From NCBI GenBank assembly GCA_029339505.1, contig JAQISU010000180.1:1-64000 (forward strand): 64,000 bases of DNA. The letters are read 5' to 3'. The stretch's first letter is position 1; every line of letters starts with the position of its first letter. This document shows, one piece after another, positions 50,911-63,059 of this stretch. The position numbers and the translations under genes are program-made. The notes below the pieces were generated by a model, which was not told where the DNA came from, ran no database searches, and worked only from the letters and a program-made list of their open reading frames with translations. This DNA is from Unio delphinus. Its lineage: Eukaryota; Mollusca; Bivalvia; Unionida; Unionidae.

Positions 50911-52537
50911 TCTACATTTTCCCCCAACATATTTTATTTTCATTTTTTTTGTATTGTATCTTAATTTTCCAATTCTTTATGAATGAGTTGGGAGAGGGTT
51001 TTCGTGTGCTTTCTCTCCGCATTCTACTATCTCTTTGCTAGTTATATAATTTAAATTACCTAACGTTTTCTTGATGTATATTATTTTTTATTTTAATGCC
51101 ATTCATTTAGCAGCGTCTCCGTCTACATTTCTTTCTCATGATGGGTTAGTATCATTATCGAGAAAAATCTGAAAACGTGTGATGCAATATATGTACATGT
51201 CCATGTAAAGGCTTTTCTATATATTTAACTAATACTATCTTTTGTCAAGCACCCATCTTTATTGCTTCATGATTGTGTGCGCATTTTACGTTGCAAAGAT
51301 TTAATTTTCTAAGGATCTAAATCATCTTATGTTTCCTTTCTGTGGCGTAATTTTTTTACCTTATCCTATTTCTAAATCTCACTCAATTTCTTGTCTACTG
51401 ATTCTATATATTTTCCCAGATCCAAAAAGATCATTTAGCAGTATATTCAACAGCTACATATGTCTTTATAAAATCATATGCCAAACGGTTTATGATAATC
51501 AGTGTCCCATGAAATAGAGATCAAATTCTACATTCATGAAAAGATTTTTAAAAATATTTTAAGATACGAATATCATTTGCACACATGTTATCATTTCACA
51601 ATTTTACTTCAACTGTTGCATTTGATTCATGCTTTCAAATATAAACTCCTTTAAGATTGTTTCTCAATTTTTGTTATCACATGGTTAGCCTGCATACAAC
51701 TTTATCAGCTGTCTTATCTTCTGACTTTAACATATATTACAAGAAATAATCATATGTTAACAGTCCATCTTATATTTCATTTATTAGTTATTTAAAAAAT
51801 GCAAAGGTTTCTATCTGTATTGTCTTACCTAGATGTTAGATAGTGTTATTTTCTTTTATTCCGGTGTTGAGTTCATTTTTTTGAACCACGTTTCCCATTA
51901 TCTCCAATGCGCTCAATTGGAGATGTACTTTCGCCTCATTAGGAATTAGCAGGAAATTACCGTTAGGTATGTTTTTTTAACGCATATCTGGTCATTCTGA
52001 CATATTGGCAAGTAAGTGAAGACTATTAATATTCGCGGTTGCTTGAACACGCAATGATGATTTGTCTCGTTTGTAGATAAAGTGCGTAAATATGAGTTTT
52101 AGGATAATGTTTACTCAGGATCTACTGGAAAAGTATAAACAGTAATACTAACGCCCTGATTATTAACGCTTTGGCATTCAGTTGAAAAGAACATTTTCAT
52201 ATGGATCATGATCACAAACAAAAAATAATCACCACAATTCAATATGAAGTAAACAAAAACATTCTGTCTTTAATTGACATATCTGCAAGTGTTTATCAGT
52301 TAACCTTCACAGCTGCGCCTTCTTTAAGTTGCAAAGGATTCGGATAAGCCTTTTGTCGCCCATAATTCGTGTCGACACGTGTGTCGAATATTATTTTATC
52401 AAGAATGTCCTTTGGTCATTTCTTGATTTTTGACTCATCGATAAAGGTGCATGGATATTTATGAGACGTGGATAATCTGGACGGACGTGTGTCAAGAGAT
52501 TGTCGTGCCAAACACAAGATCTCAGGCTCTATTTACT
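50846..52537. other. (TA)n tract and AT-rich DNA without recognised genes
   Basis: (TA)n lies at 50846-50908. The rest is AT-rich, with ordinary CpG for this half of the window and no supported coding frame; the 62-codon plus-strand ORF at 51329-51517 has no features. Confidence 0.5.
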
Positions 52538-52880
52538 CACAATTATTACTTCCAGTTCAGGACCAATGAATGATGTCCCAGTTTTTTTCGAGCATTGTTT
52601 TCCTTCGCTTATTGTGTTGGTGATATGAGAGTAAGATTTAAGCAATAATGTTATTGTTTTGAAGGTAATGGGTGTTTCATTAGAATATTAACCTTATATC
52701 GCGGTTGTCAGTGTGTATTTTAGCCATAGAGCACAGTGAGCAATGTTACACTGGTATTGATCTGAAAGTGAGATCTGTGAATCATTGCACTGTGTCCAAA
52801 ATATGAAGGTATTTTAAATTATCATTGGATTTATTATGAACTGAACACAATGGAAATTTTAGTACTGAGAAACAATTATA
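52538..52880 (+). repeat. Second diverged copy of part of the array unit
   Basis: Collinear with array-unit positions about 3025-3240 then 1-205. Anchors: 'cacaattattacttccagtt', 'ttgtgttggtgatatgagag', 'gaaggtaatgggtgtttcat', 'gcggttgtcagtgtgta', 'tagagcacagtgag', 'gatctgaaagtgagatctgt', 'gaaggtattttaaatta' and 'agtactgagaaa'. It crosses the arbitrary unit boundary used here and fades at about the same place as the 33-kb copy. Compared with that copy it is 5'-truncated and lacks about 80 bp of the head of the unit. Confidence 0.8.
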
Positions 52881-53473
52881 GAGACAAAAGAGGACAAATA
52901 AGCCCATATATGCACCATACAAAATAGTTTATGAATTTTCAGAGATAGATGTGAGGTTGTGGGCAATGGGTTAAATTTGAGTAACTTGGGGTTTTACATA
53001 ACAGAAGTCAAATATTTGTTGCTTATGTGAAAGTTAAAGAGATTGATTAAATTAGGCACATATACTATTGAACATTATAGGAAAATTCGGAAGCGAAAAT
53101 TTATTTGGACTTTGTTTAATTTAATTTAGGAAATAACGATCTGTTCTATCTCAGTGGAGTCATTGCTTGAAAACTGCATACTAACACATTTGATGAACAT
53201 ATCAGATATGCATGTTTGAGATTTAAACTGTTTTCAGAACGTTTTGGATTGAGTTTATTGTTTATTTCAATGCACATTGAAAACGTTATCAGATAGTTCA
53301 AAGTATTTGAGAAGGAAATGACATTACATCAATAAGAAATTCAACATTTCTCCTGATATTATTGAAAAATTTTCGAGCGACCTCTTTTCGAGAATGAGTA
53401 TATTGCGCATATGCATAACACATATTACGGATATTTTGTGTAGCCTAATGCATAAATCCAATTAGAAATTGAA

Positions 53474-53576
<103 letters not shown>

Positions 53577-53869
53577 CAAGTGCCAAATTTTTCGTCAGTG
53601 AAATCCAGTAATTAATTCGTAGGCTAGCCGACAATCAACTGTCTTGGAGTAGAGTTTGAACGGAACGAATATTAGTTTACCTCGGTCAGACTGTTACAAT
53701 ATTTAGAGTGAAAGCGGACTGAGTGTTTGACACGCTTAAAATTAGGTGATTCCGCACGTAGAGCTGTCAGAGTGATTGGAAACAAATGATAAGGTGACAT
53801 TTCGATCCTAAGTGGCATTTTTGGCATCTTGATAGACGGTTTTCAAAAAGTCCGCAAGAATAGCATTTA

Positions 53870-54570
53870 TTCCGATTGGTCAAGTGTAGGGGGAAAGGGG
53901 GTGTGTCGAATCCCAGAATCGGGGAAATATATACTTCGTATCAAACGAGGTTAGTCAGTCTGAAAATTTCTCTGCAAGAGAGAAAACCAAAGGTAGAAGT
54001 AATTACCAGGACTCCGAGCGTGCTTTGAAAGACAGACGTTCGTAAAATTGTGGTATAAAATTGTGGTTCCAGGAAACTGAATGTGGAACGATTGTAAGAC
54101 GCCAAAAACACAAGGAAAAATAGTTTGTTTGAAGATCGAATAAGAAATAGCGAGGAAGCCGAAATTCAGAGACGGAAAAAGGAAGTTGGAAGACAGAGTT
54201 GTGTAATCCCACGTACAACCAAAGGGCAAGCTCAAGTTGAGACTAACGCAGAAGAAGAAAAAACCAGTCGACGAACAAGGTCATTTTTGAATCCCCCAAC
54301 AGTCCAACGTTAAATGAACATTCGATTCCCTGATGAAGTTTACTTTCAGTATTAACGGCTAACTTCATATATTTTTTATTAGTGCTTGGATTTTTATGAA
54401 TGTATTCATTATTTTAAAGCTTCAGTTTTCAGTTTATGTTTTTCTGAACTAAGTGTATTCAGAAAGAAAGAAATTGTAATTCACAGTGTCATTCTTTTCT
54501 TAATTGTATTGTAATTAAATTCATATTTTATCTTTACCGGGGCTCGTGTGTTGTCTTGTTCAAAGTACCA
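53870..54570 (+). promoter_or_regulatory. Promoter-like unit or solo LTR candidate
   Basis: An inverted CCAAT ('gattgg', 53875), a G-rich stretch and a TATA-like 'aaatatatacttcg' (53925-53938) stand in promoter order. About 600 bp of non-repetitive sequence follow, containing a 62-codon polar ORF (54125-54313). A T-rich region with 'gtaattaaattcatatttta' and 'ctttaccggggctcgtgtgt' comes last. The order (CCAAT, TATA, transcribed leader, poly(A)-like site, then a GC-richer end) is like U3-R-U5 of a Ty3/gypsy LTR. Matching TG and CA ends and a target-site duplication were not demonstrated, and no internal retrotransposon genes flank it. Confidence 0.3.
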
Positions 54571-54742
54571 TCTCAGATTGCCATATCCATTAACCGGGCA
54601 AATTACACCGTAGAGATCATCTTCTAGATAACGATAATTAGAGGGAGGCGGTCTTGAAGTGTTGTTTATCCAAGTTGCGCAATACCTCTGACCAGGCCTT
54701 GTGCGAGATTGTATTGATAACACTTTGATAACCGGCAGCACC

Positions 54743-54748
<6 letters not shown>

Positions 54749-54828
<80 letters not shown>
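54749..54828. repeat. (TA)n microsatellite
   Basis: About 80 bp of TA. Confidence 0.98.
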
Positions 54829-54829
<1 letters not shown>

Positions 54830-57088
54830 CTTGATGGTTGCCGATGTTTTAGAAAAACTGGAAACGCATCAATGAAACACACTTACATAATTATTTAATA
54901 TTTAACTTTATGTGTATTATTCAGTTGTGAAAAGACTTTCATTTCAATATGCTGTTACAACTCGATGGTCTTAAGTAACAGAAATGAACGAAACCATCGT
55001 AGTCGAAAACTTGTAACGATAAAATCAGCCCATTCATCTTTGCTTGAAGTCAAAATGTTTCGATTTGATCGAGTTTCTCCATTTTCTGCTGAACTCTCTG
55101 CCTTCACCTTCTATCAAAAACCGAATAAAGACAAACATAATAATTAAAAATCGTCCGTGACAATAATTCAATACTTTTAAACAAATCTTTACTTCATTGA
55201 TGAAAAAGAACTATCTTATCCCTTTTACACATAATGTGACTAGATTTCGTAATGTTAACCCGTCACGATATAGTGGAGACTAAACTACGTCTCTGTTGTC
55301 AGGAATACAATACTCATATTCTGGTTCAACCTGACCAACGAGTGAGTCAGAGTGGCATGCACAAAGCATGCGCTAGAAGGTCTGCGCAACAGACAGTTAC
55401 TGTAAGATGTATTCCTTCCAATAAATTTTGCAAGCGAAACCAGTCAACATTATTTATGCCAGATATTTATCGGTTTGGATGTTTATTACCTCGGTGTGTT
55501 ATGGCGCAAATTCAACCGAATGCGGCAGGAGCCAACAAGGTGTCAATAAAGACTATCACAATAATACTAAAACAAATTAAAGTTCTCATCATTTTCTATT
55601 CGACTAAAATGCATTTCTCTTCTTCATTATTATTGTTTATTATCATAGTCCGTTAATAGCACATCTTTATACTGTTTATTAGCATCACCAGCATTCTCTC
55701 AAAGACATATCTTCTTGTACGTACATAATAATATCCTGCAATTGATTTCTGTATCGTGTGCTGACAATTCATATAAGTGTGTTTCCTTTACATATATTTA
55801 AACTGTAGCATTCAGGATCAAATTTATACCTTAACTGCAGCACAAACATAAGCATAAATGCGGGGAAAGTATGGAACTAATATCAAAGTTCATAACACAG
55901 TAAAGATCCAACAGTCTTAAAGAACGCCGAAATTTGGAACTCGTCTAAGTTATTATCATCAAATATTTTCAGTTGCTATAACAACGCACATTTTTGCCTT
56001 ATTGTTAACACTTTGGTAAGATATTGTATCGTAACAATTTGCATGCATCAAGTTTTTCAAAATACGAATCTTCAGCATTTAAAGAGCAGTATCTAGAAGT
56101 TTTTTCCATTACCCATTATTACCAGGGAAACATAAACAATTAAACGTTCATTATGCATTTGGTAATTTTGTTTATTTGTTGAGGGAGGGGATATAGAATA
56201 GCAAAATCATTTTAAATTATATTATATTATTGTTTCTTTCTGAATGCTGCAATTGTTAACAAGCGCATATTTTCTATGTTCGTTTGTGGCTGTATCTGGT
56301 AACAACAGTGGCGTACTAAGTGGTATGCGAGGGGGGCTGTCCGCCTCTTGTGACAACCAGAAAAAAAAAGGGGGGGGGCGGGGTAGGTACCATACCAGTA
56401 TAAATTTTCAAACCAAATGAAACATTTGTCAAGGAAACATATTATTTTCAATTTGCTTATGATAGCTCTGAACTGTTTAAAAATCTGATTGTTAACATAT
56501 TTTTTCTATATGTTTGCCTTTTATAATTATTCGTGGAGTGTTAAAGGAAGGATGCGCCCCGGGTGCCAAATACTTGATGACAACAGAACCTGATTCAGTC
56601 TGTCATCGTTTGTGTCGACTTAAATACCTCTGCCAACAGACTGTATCAAATGCCTCTTTTAACAGAGAGTTTGAACATAGAGGCGTGACACACGTAATTT
56701 AATTTCACAGTTCTTTACATAAAATAATGATAACTTTTTAACACCTGGAACCAGGCAGAATAGTATAAATGGCATTACATTTTAAACAACGTTTTGAGCA
56801 AGAGGTACAGGAAGACATGATTTTTTAAAATTAATCTTTATTCAATATTGGAAGAACAAAAGTCATTAAAATAAAATTTCATTTTTAGATTCGTTGGTAT
56901 GCCTAAGAAATTGCTTAGCAGTGGTTTTATTCCGTCGAAGTAGTATCGGCATTGTAAATCACCCAAACAAACAAATATAACCAATTCATGTTGCAAAGCT
57001 TCTTAAAGAACCATGAACTTTTATTATTTCCAAATTAGAATCTATTAAATAGACTATTTTCAAAACCATCAATTGTAATGCCCCGCAT
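54830..57088. other. DNA without recognised genes; SINE tail near its end
   Basis: The ORF of 134 codons at 55252-55656 has no recognisable domain, codon pattern or splice context. A G-run lies at about 56370-56382. A SINE 3' tail of the type seen at 32.2 kb ends near 56990. Confidence 0.45.
56925..56990 (+). repeat. SINE 3' tail (type 2), second copy
   Basis: 'gtagtatcggcattgtaaat' then 'cacccaaacaaacaaatata' parallels 32150-32215. Only the 3' part is recognisable. Confidence 0.45.
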
Positions 57089-57089
57089 T

Positions 57090-57178
<89 letters not shown>
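57089..57178. repeat. (CAA)n(TAA)n microsatellite
   Basis: CAA units to about 57125, then TAA units to 57178. Confidence 0.97.
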
Positions 57179-57179
<1 letters not shown>

Positions 57180-57740
57180 TTTTTATTATGATATCACATA
57201 TCTAAATCAAACTTTGGATGATACGTTTCTCCAGGAAGTTTATCAAGATCAAGGCTATATTTCTTTAGAAATAGCCGATATGTTTAGTGCCGTAAAAAGA
57301 AGCAAGCTTTATGGAGGTAGGGCAATAGAGGATAAAATACCAACATTACTGTAGCTTTATTAAACTAGTTGACCTATTATATTTAGGAAAAACAAAACAC
57401 AAGACATTAGTGTAAGAAACACGAGTACGAGGTCTGATTGTAAAGTAGAAAAATGCAATATTTTCTAAACAAAGCAACCTAACGTTATTGTTCGCTCGTC
57501 TGTGTTTGATAAACGTCCCAAATTTGGACGTTACCTCAAATTAAATGATGACATTAATAGTTAGTAGTGTCTTCTATTTACGTCACATATGTATGTAAAT
57601 GACTTTGAACATTGGGTAGTTATAAAATCATACTGAAAAAGTAGTGATATCGATTACACAAATAAATGCTGACTAGGATCTTGTTCACATATCAAAAACA
57701 CTTTCAAAATATGGAATGCGTTCATGGATGAACGTTTTAG

Positions 57741-57743
<3 letters not shown>

Positions 57744-57808
<65 letters not shown>
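57744..57808. repeat. (GA)n microsatellite
   Basis: About 65 bp of GA. The ORF that runs through it (57724-57984) is mostly periodicity. Confidence 0.97.
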
Positions 57809-57809
<1 letters not shown>

Positions 57810-57810
<1 letters not shown>

Positions 57811-59750
57811 GATACAACCTATGATTATATGAATTTATCACCGGTTGTCCAGAAGAAGACAAACCATTGTGGCACAAATACATACACAAACATAATCGTC
57901 AACCAGTACCCAAAAGACAGCCTGAAGGAAGTGTTATTGGAGAGGACGTGCCTTCTCGCGGACGTCGTAGCCACACAGGATTAGAGACCACATGGTTTAT
58001 ATGTATTTATGTAGACCAATAATGAACTCGTGTATTGATTAAAAAACACTCGTGGGGTCGGTTTGCAAGAGCAACGACTCACCAGACGGCGTAATAAGGT
58101 CACATCGATTTGACAAGGGTTATTGACAAACAAAATCAACGACCCGGGGATGTTTCTCTTCTTGATGCGCAAACTCTTTGCATTGTTGCTGAATAGAATC
58201 ATTTCTTGCCATGTCGCTCCTCACCGTCAGTGAAATACAGGCTGCAGTATATGGTGTTGTTATAAATACAACCCAGAGTCATACCTCGATGACCTCAGTA
58301 TCATCAACAACACCAACATTTTATGTAATAGTTTCTAAACCAATAACCGAAGCAAATCACGCATTCTCGGGATTGCGGATTGTATTGGCGTCGTTGCGAA
58401 TTTAGTAAAGTTGGCTTAATATCATATCACAGCCTTTGGTAGTCTTGTTGCAATTAAGTCTTCGTTGGTTCGGAAAGTTGTCCCAACTGGAATGATACTG
58501 AATGTCCATTTGGCGTATGACATGTAATCGATCAGTAAAGAGATCCTCAGTGCTTGCCGTCATTGACCTGGTCATTTATGTTCTCGAATGTGAGCCAACG
58601 CTTAGCTCTGTAATGTTAACTGAACCTGAACCGTATGTGGTTGCCTTCATACGGTTGTTAATAAGTTTTGGTTCGCACAAAGAAATCTCTGATGTCAAAC
58701 AACGTTTACGCACGGGATAACTTAGTCCGCCAGACATCGTCAGGAGTACCTCAGAGATTCAGGTAAATTTAATCTATCACACCATGAGTCGCAGTTAGGA
58801 AAGTGGAGCTTCATCACGCGTACCTGCTGGTATCATATCCTCGGATGGTTGCATACTGTTTGTGTTTTCTCCAATTATGGAACCGAAATCCCATTTGATG
58901 CATATTAGTTTTGCACTTGTGGTCAAGTGCGAGCGTCTCATATGTCACCGGACCTTTTGTTTTGGTGTGTGTGTGTGTGTGTGTACGTTTGTGTGTGCAT
59001 GTTAAATATCAGTGCACTGAGAATAAACAGAAGTTTCATTTCTTAAAATATACATATATACATGTTGTTAATTCAAAACACATTACAATTTCAAATTTGG
59101 AAACATGCAAATTCGATAACGCAAATATATTCACTTTCGAGTGATGGGATCAATGATTGTGATGCTGCTGATACTGTATTGTTTGAACTGGAACCTGATG
59201 TCTAAATAAGATAAGAAACATAATAAACAATGGAGCTTTTATAGTAAAAATTTGTTTCGTCCAATATTGTGTATTTATACTTCTAGTATGTTTGAATTTA
59301 ATAATTAATAACTTGTATTCTATACACAAATTAAGACCTCCCTTGAGCAACGACACGAAAATGGTCCAACCCCTCCATTTTATCTGGAAGAATAAACACG
59401 TTAGTGAAAATAACGCGCGTTTACGTTACCGTCAGTAATTTGGTTAACGTCTTAGAACGAATCATAGTGCGTCACACAGGTGCCAATTAACTAATGCAGT
59501 TATAATTTGTCTCATTCAGCACAATACCATGCTGTTTGTTACATTATTCTGTACAGATCTGTTTTGATTTGGTTGCAATACGCCAGTTCCAAGAGTATTG
59601 TTTTCTGAACCGAACTTATGATGTGAGAAGCTATCACATGATCAATGACTTTCGGGTTGCCTATTCCAAGGGTAACGTTCAATATTTTCAGGAGTTATCA
59701 TCTTAGAAATTACAAACAAAACGTTCCAGCAAAGCGTCCATATTTTGTTA

Positions 59751-59753
<3 letters not shown>
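57810..59753. other. DNA without recognised genes
   Basis: Several plus-strand ORFs of 60-75 codons (58211-58405, 58502-58720) have a higher GC content than their surroundings but no recognisable motif and no consistent frame. They may be remnants of a transposon. A short (GT)n lies at 58965-58984. Confidence 0.35.

Positions 59754-59828
<75 letters not shown>
59754..59828. repeat. (CT)n microsatellite
   Basis: About 75 bp of CT; Ser-Leu ORFs here are artefacts. Confidence 0.98.
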
Positions 59829-59832
<4 letters not shown>

Positions 59833-60310
59833 ATATTCTTATCTTTGTGATAGTGTGTCATTTCATCCGGCTTCTTTTACATAATACCCATTGTGCGTCA
59901 GTACATAATTGTGTGTATATTCCTATCCTTTTCATATGTTGTATTGTGTAGGTTTTCTACACTCAAACTGTGTATTAATTATAAATATATATGACGCGTA
60001 TCTTTACCGAACAATGGAGCTATAGAATTATAGAATCGTATGCTTCAAGCAACCGGCAAATTTTGCAAAACATTGTTGGTATCATCGGTCAAATTCGCTG
60101 CAATTTCAATAGTAGCAAGAACATGGTTATTCCTCATCGTATTTGTTCGTGGCATTGAAATCAACTTTGTAGCAGGACACAGAGCGAGACATTTCTAAGA
60201 TGTATGCCCAATGCGACGGTATCTAATAATCGAAACAGCTTGAGTCAACAGCCCAACCACATAAAGCGCAGAATGGCAAGTCACCATGTTACCCTCTCTT
60301 ATGGGTAGAC

Positions 60311-60460
60311 AGTCCCAATGAGAGACAGTGATCCCAAATCAGTCCCAATGAGAGACAGTGGTCCCAAATCAGTCCTAATGAGAGACAGTGATCCCAAATC
60401 AGTCCCAATGAGAGACAGTGATCCCAAATCAGTCCCAATGAGAGACAGTGATCCCAAATC
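60311..60460. repeat. 30-bp minisatellite, five exact-length units
   Basis: 'agtcccaatgagagacagtg' followed by 'atcccaaatc' is repeated five times with two single-base changes. The unit is a multiple of three, so frames are open on both strands ('MRDSDPKSVP' on plus). The plus frame extends 35 codons beyond the repeat, but no start or splice context supports a gene. Confidence 0.95.
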
Positions 60461-60740
60461 AAAACCAAATTCAACTAAGGTCTCAGATTACTATATCGGG
60501 TTTAACGCAATAAACGGCGTCACACAATCGACCCGGACTTATTTCCAGCAATCTAGGAACATCTAGTGGTATATACGAATCGGATTATGAAACCACAGAA
60601 TTATATACAGTAAACTCGTATGTTAGAGATAATAGGTGAATAGCGTGGAGAAACAGAGAAAGCATAGATTGGGAAGATGCTTTTGTATGGTCTGCCGGAG
60701 AACAGGGTGAGAAGTTGCAGGAAACAAATTCCATAGTTAA

Positions 60741-60743
<3 letters not shown>

Positions 60744-60822
<79 letters not shown>
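60744..60822. repeat. (TA)n microsatellite
   Basis: About 80 bp of TA. Confidence 0.98.
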
Positions 60823-60824
<2 letters not shown>

Positions 60825-62539
60825 AACTTGGTTCTACGAAACTGAGGGAGAAATAGCACACACACTAGAAGCAAAAGTACAGCATTGCTCTGTGATCATT
60901 AGGTTTACAATATTGAAAGCTGTGGCTTTAGAACTATATGCTTCACATATTTATATTGTTGTTTTTGTAGAGACTTAGCAAATGTTTCAAATTAATTTAC
61001 ATTACAAGGATAACCCTGTTTTGACAGTATCAGAACAATATGACATTATAGAGTATACGTATGTATGTGCATCACTACTTATATGTTAACTCTGAGGAAA
61101 ATATATTTGCAATTATAGAAAATAAAACATAACTAAACTATAAATACAGATTACATACACCTATGCATTCTGGCGATTGTATATGAGTACTAAAACCGAT
61201 TTTATTAGGTATGATATATAGTATTCGTGACCCACACCTTGATTTCAATTATAAGCAAAATATGGAATTATATGATTATGCAAACCATGTGTAGGAATAG
61301 TCTTAAGTGTTTACATAATTAACGGACTTTGCCAATACTGTTCTGTATTAAGTACATCTACGCATATGACAAGCTGCTCGTGTCGAACAATATAAATAAT
61401 ATTTATTAAATATAACCAGGTAGAATAAATACATATATAACGAAATAACATGGCCACGATTTGTCGAGTCAGTTACAACTTGCCTTGCTCAAATAACAGA
61501 AAATATGAAAATAAAGTATTAGAATTTTAGTTAATTTAAATTTGTTAATGATGTATGTATGACACGAGAACGAAATGACAGTAAATATTGATATTAATAG
61601 AAATTCGAACGGATATACGTCTTTGTAAGTTTGTAAACATTGCTTTAAAGATTCTCTGAATGTATGTTTTGAAGGAAACATCAGAGTTACTTAGACACTA
61701 AAAATTTCCTCGAATTTCTTATAAAGTGATTTGCAGAAGTAAACTACCAAATACCACGATGAGCAAAAAGACACGCTCTCGTTCATCGATTATATGCCAA
61801 TGATAAAAAACAGTTTAGGCGGGCACTCAAAATAGCACTAACCCATTTTCGGTTTTGCGTACATATTTTCTGAGATCTTGAATAAAGCATTCTAAATTGA
61901 AGATTTTCAAGACCATGCCAATCTGATTATCTTGTATGAACTAGTATACAATGTAAGGAAGAGGGAAGAATGGCAATTTCATTCATGAGAATGGACAAAG
62001 CTAACAGAATACTTATTGTATTGACATTTACGTGCACTAGCCGTATTATTAACCCACTTTTATTCAGTTATTTATTAATGTCTTTATACTGGATAGTTTC
62101 CACAAACAGTTGGTAATATGGTTATAGTACAAATTTTAATTAGTAACTATCATATGAAATCATGAGATACATTTATGCTTTTCTCAGTATAGATTTTGAA
62201 ATAGGTTTTGATAGATAAATCTGGTATATAATACACTTTTAAATTACAAGATACGTAACAATTTGAACAATATGTTACAAATGAATACAACTTCCATGAA
62301 GGATGCTAGATATTGATTACAATTATAATACTTAGTTGGCCAAAGGTGATTCGTTGTCAGTCTTGAGTACGGAAAGAATGTGTTATATCTCAATTACAAT
62401 TTGGATTGTTTCAAATGATGTTCAAAATGCTATGGAATATGAGTTGACGGTTATAGGAGCGTTTAAATGATGTACCGCATAGGACATTGCATGTATGCTT
62501 GGTCGGTGGATACAACATGAGTCATCATCATCATCATCA

Positions 62540-62583
<44 letters not shown>

Positions 62584-62640
62584 GAGTATTTCCTTAAAAT
62601 ACTACATTGTTAAATGAATATCCTTATATAACTTGACCTT
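60823..62640. other. AT-rich DNA without recognised genes, ending in (ATC)n(ATT)n
   Basis: No supported gene. A (ATC)n(ATT)n tract lies at 62521-62583, just before the inverted LINE segment. Confidence 0.5.
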
Positions 62641-62644
62641 CATT

Positions 62645-63005
62645 TCATCCGGGTTGGTCAAGGTTGGAGCGTAGCAACTGATAATAGTAAGGTGCTCTCA
62701 TCAAGACAAGATATGGATTTTCATGGTCATGAGTCTGTCGTTTACTCCCTTGGGAGGTCCAGCCAATTTGTTAATCAGCTGTCTTCACTGCAAAGCCGAC
62801 ACCAGCCTCACAGTGTTATTCACTTCCTCGTCCGATCTAAAAGAATGTGTATCCGGAGCCGCATTTACAGAGTTCGCCTTCTCCTGCAAGCCGTGTCTCA
62901 CACAAGGCAACAATGTCCACATTGTATTTGGCGAATTCCATTCATAGTATCCTCATTTTATTCTTTGTATTGTGTCCGCTGGAGTAGGGTTTCCGCCATT
63001 CGCAG
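62645..63005 (-). mobile_element. Inverted LINE endonuclease segment
   Basis: Read on the minus strand, with a few stops and frame breaks, the DNA encodes the start of an apurinic-like endonuclease domain of a LINE. The pieces are 'EFAKYNVDIVALCETRL' (about 62935-62885, with the conserved Glu of the 'ETR' motif), 'GEGELCKCGSGYTFF', 'EAGVGFAVKT' (about 62806-62777) and 'PKGVNDRLMTMKI' (about 62752-62712). Its N-terminal side faces right, towards the forward reverse-transcriptase segment. Together they look like one LINE insertion whose 5' part is inverted. Overlapping plus-strand ORFs are shadows. Confidence 0.75.
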
Positions 63006-63059
63006 TAAGCTAGCTAGGGAAATTTAGTGCAGGCACTGTTTTGGACACCTTTTCACGGC

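Noticed and set aside
55252..55656. 134-codon plus-strand ORF
   Set aside because: No recognisable motif; composition changes along it and there are no supporting splice or promoter signals.
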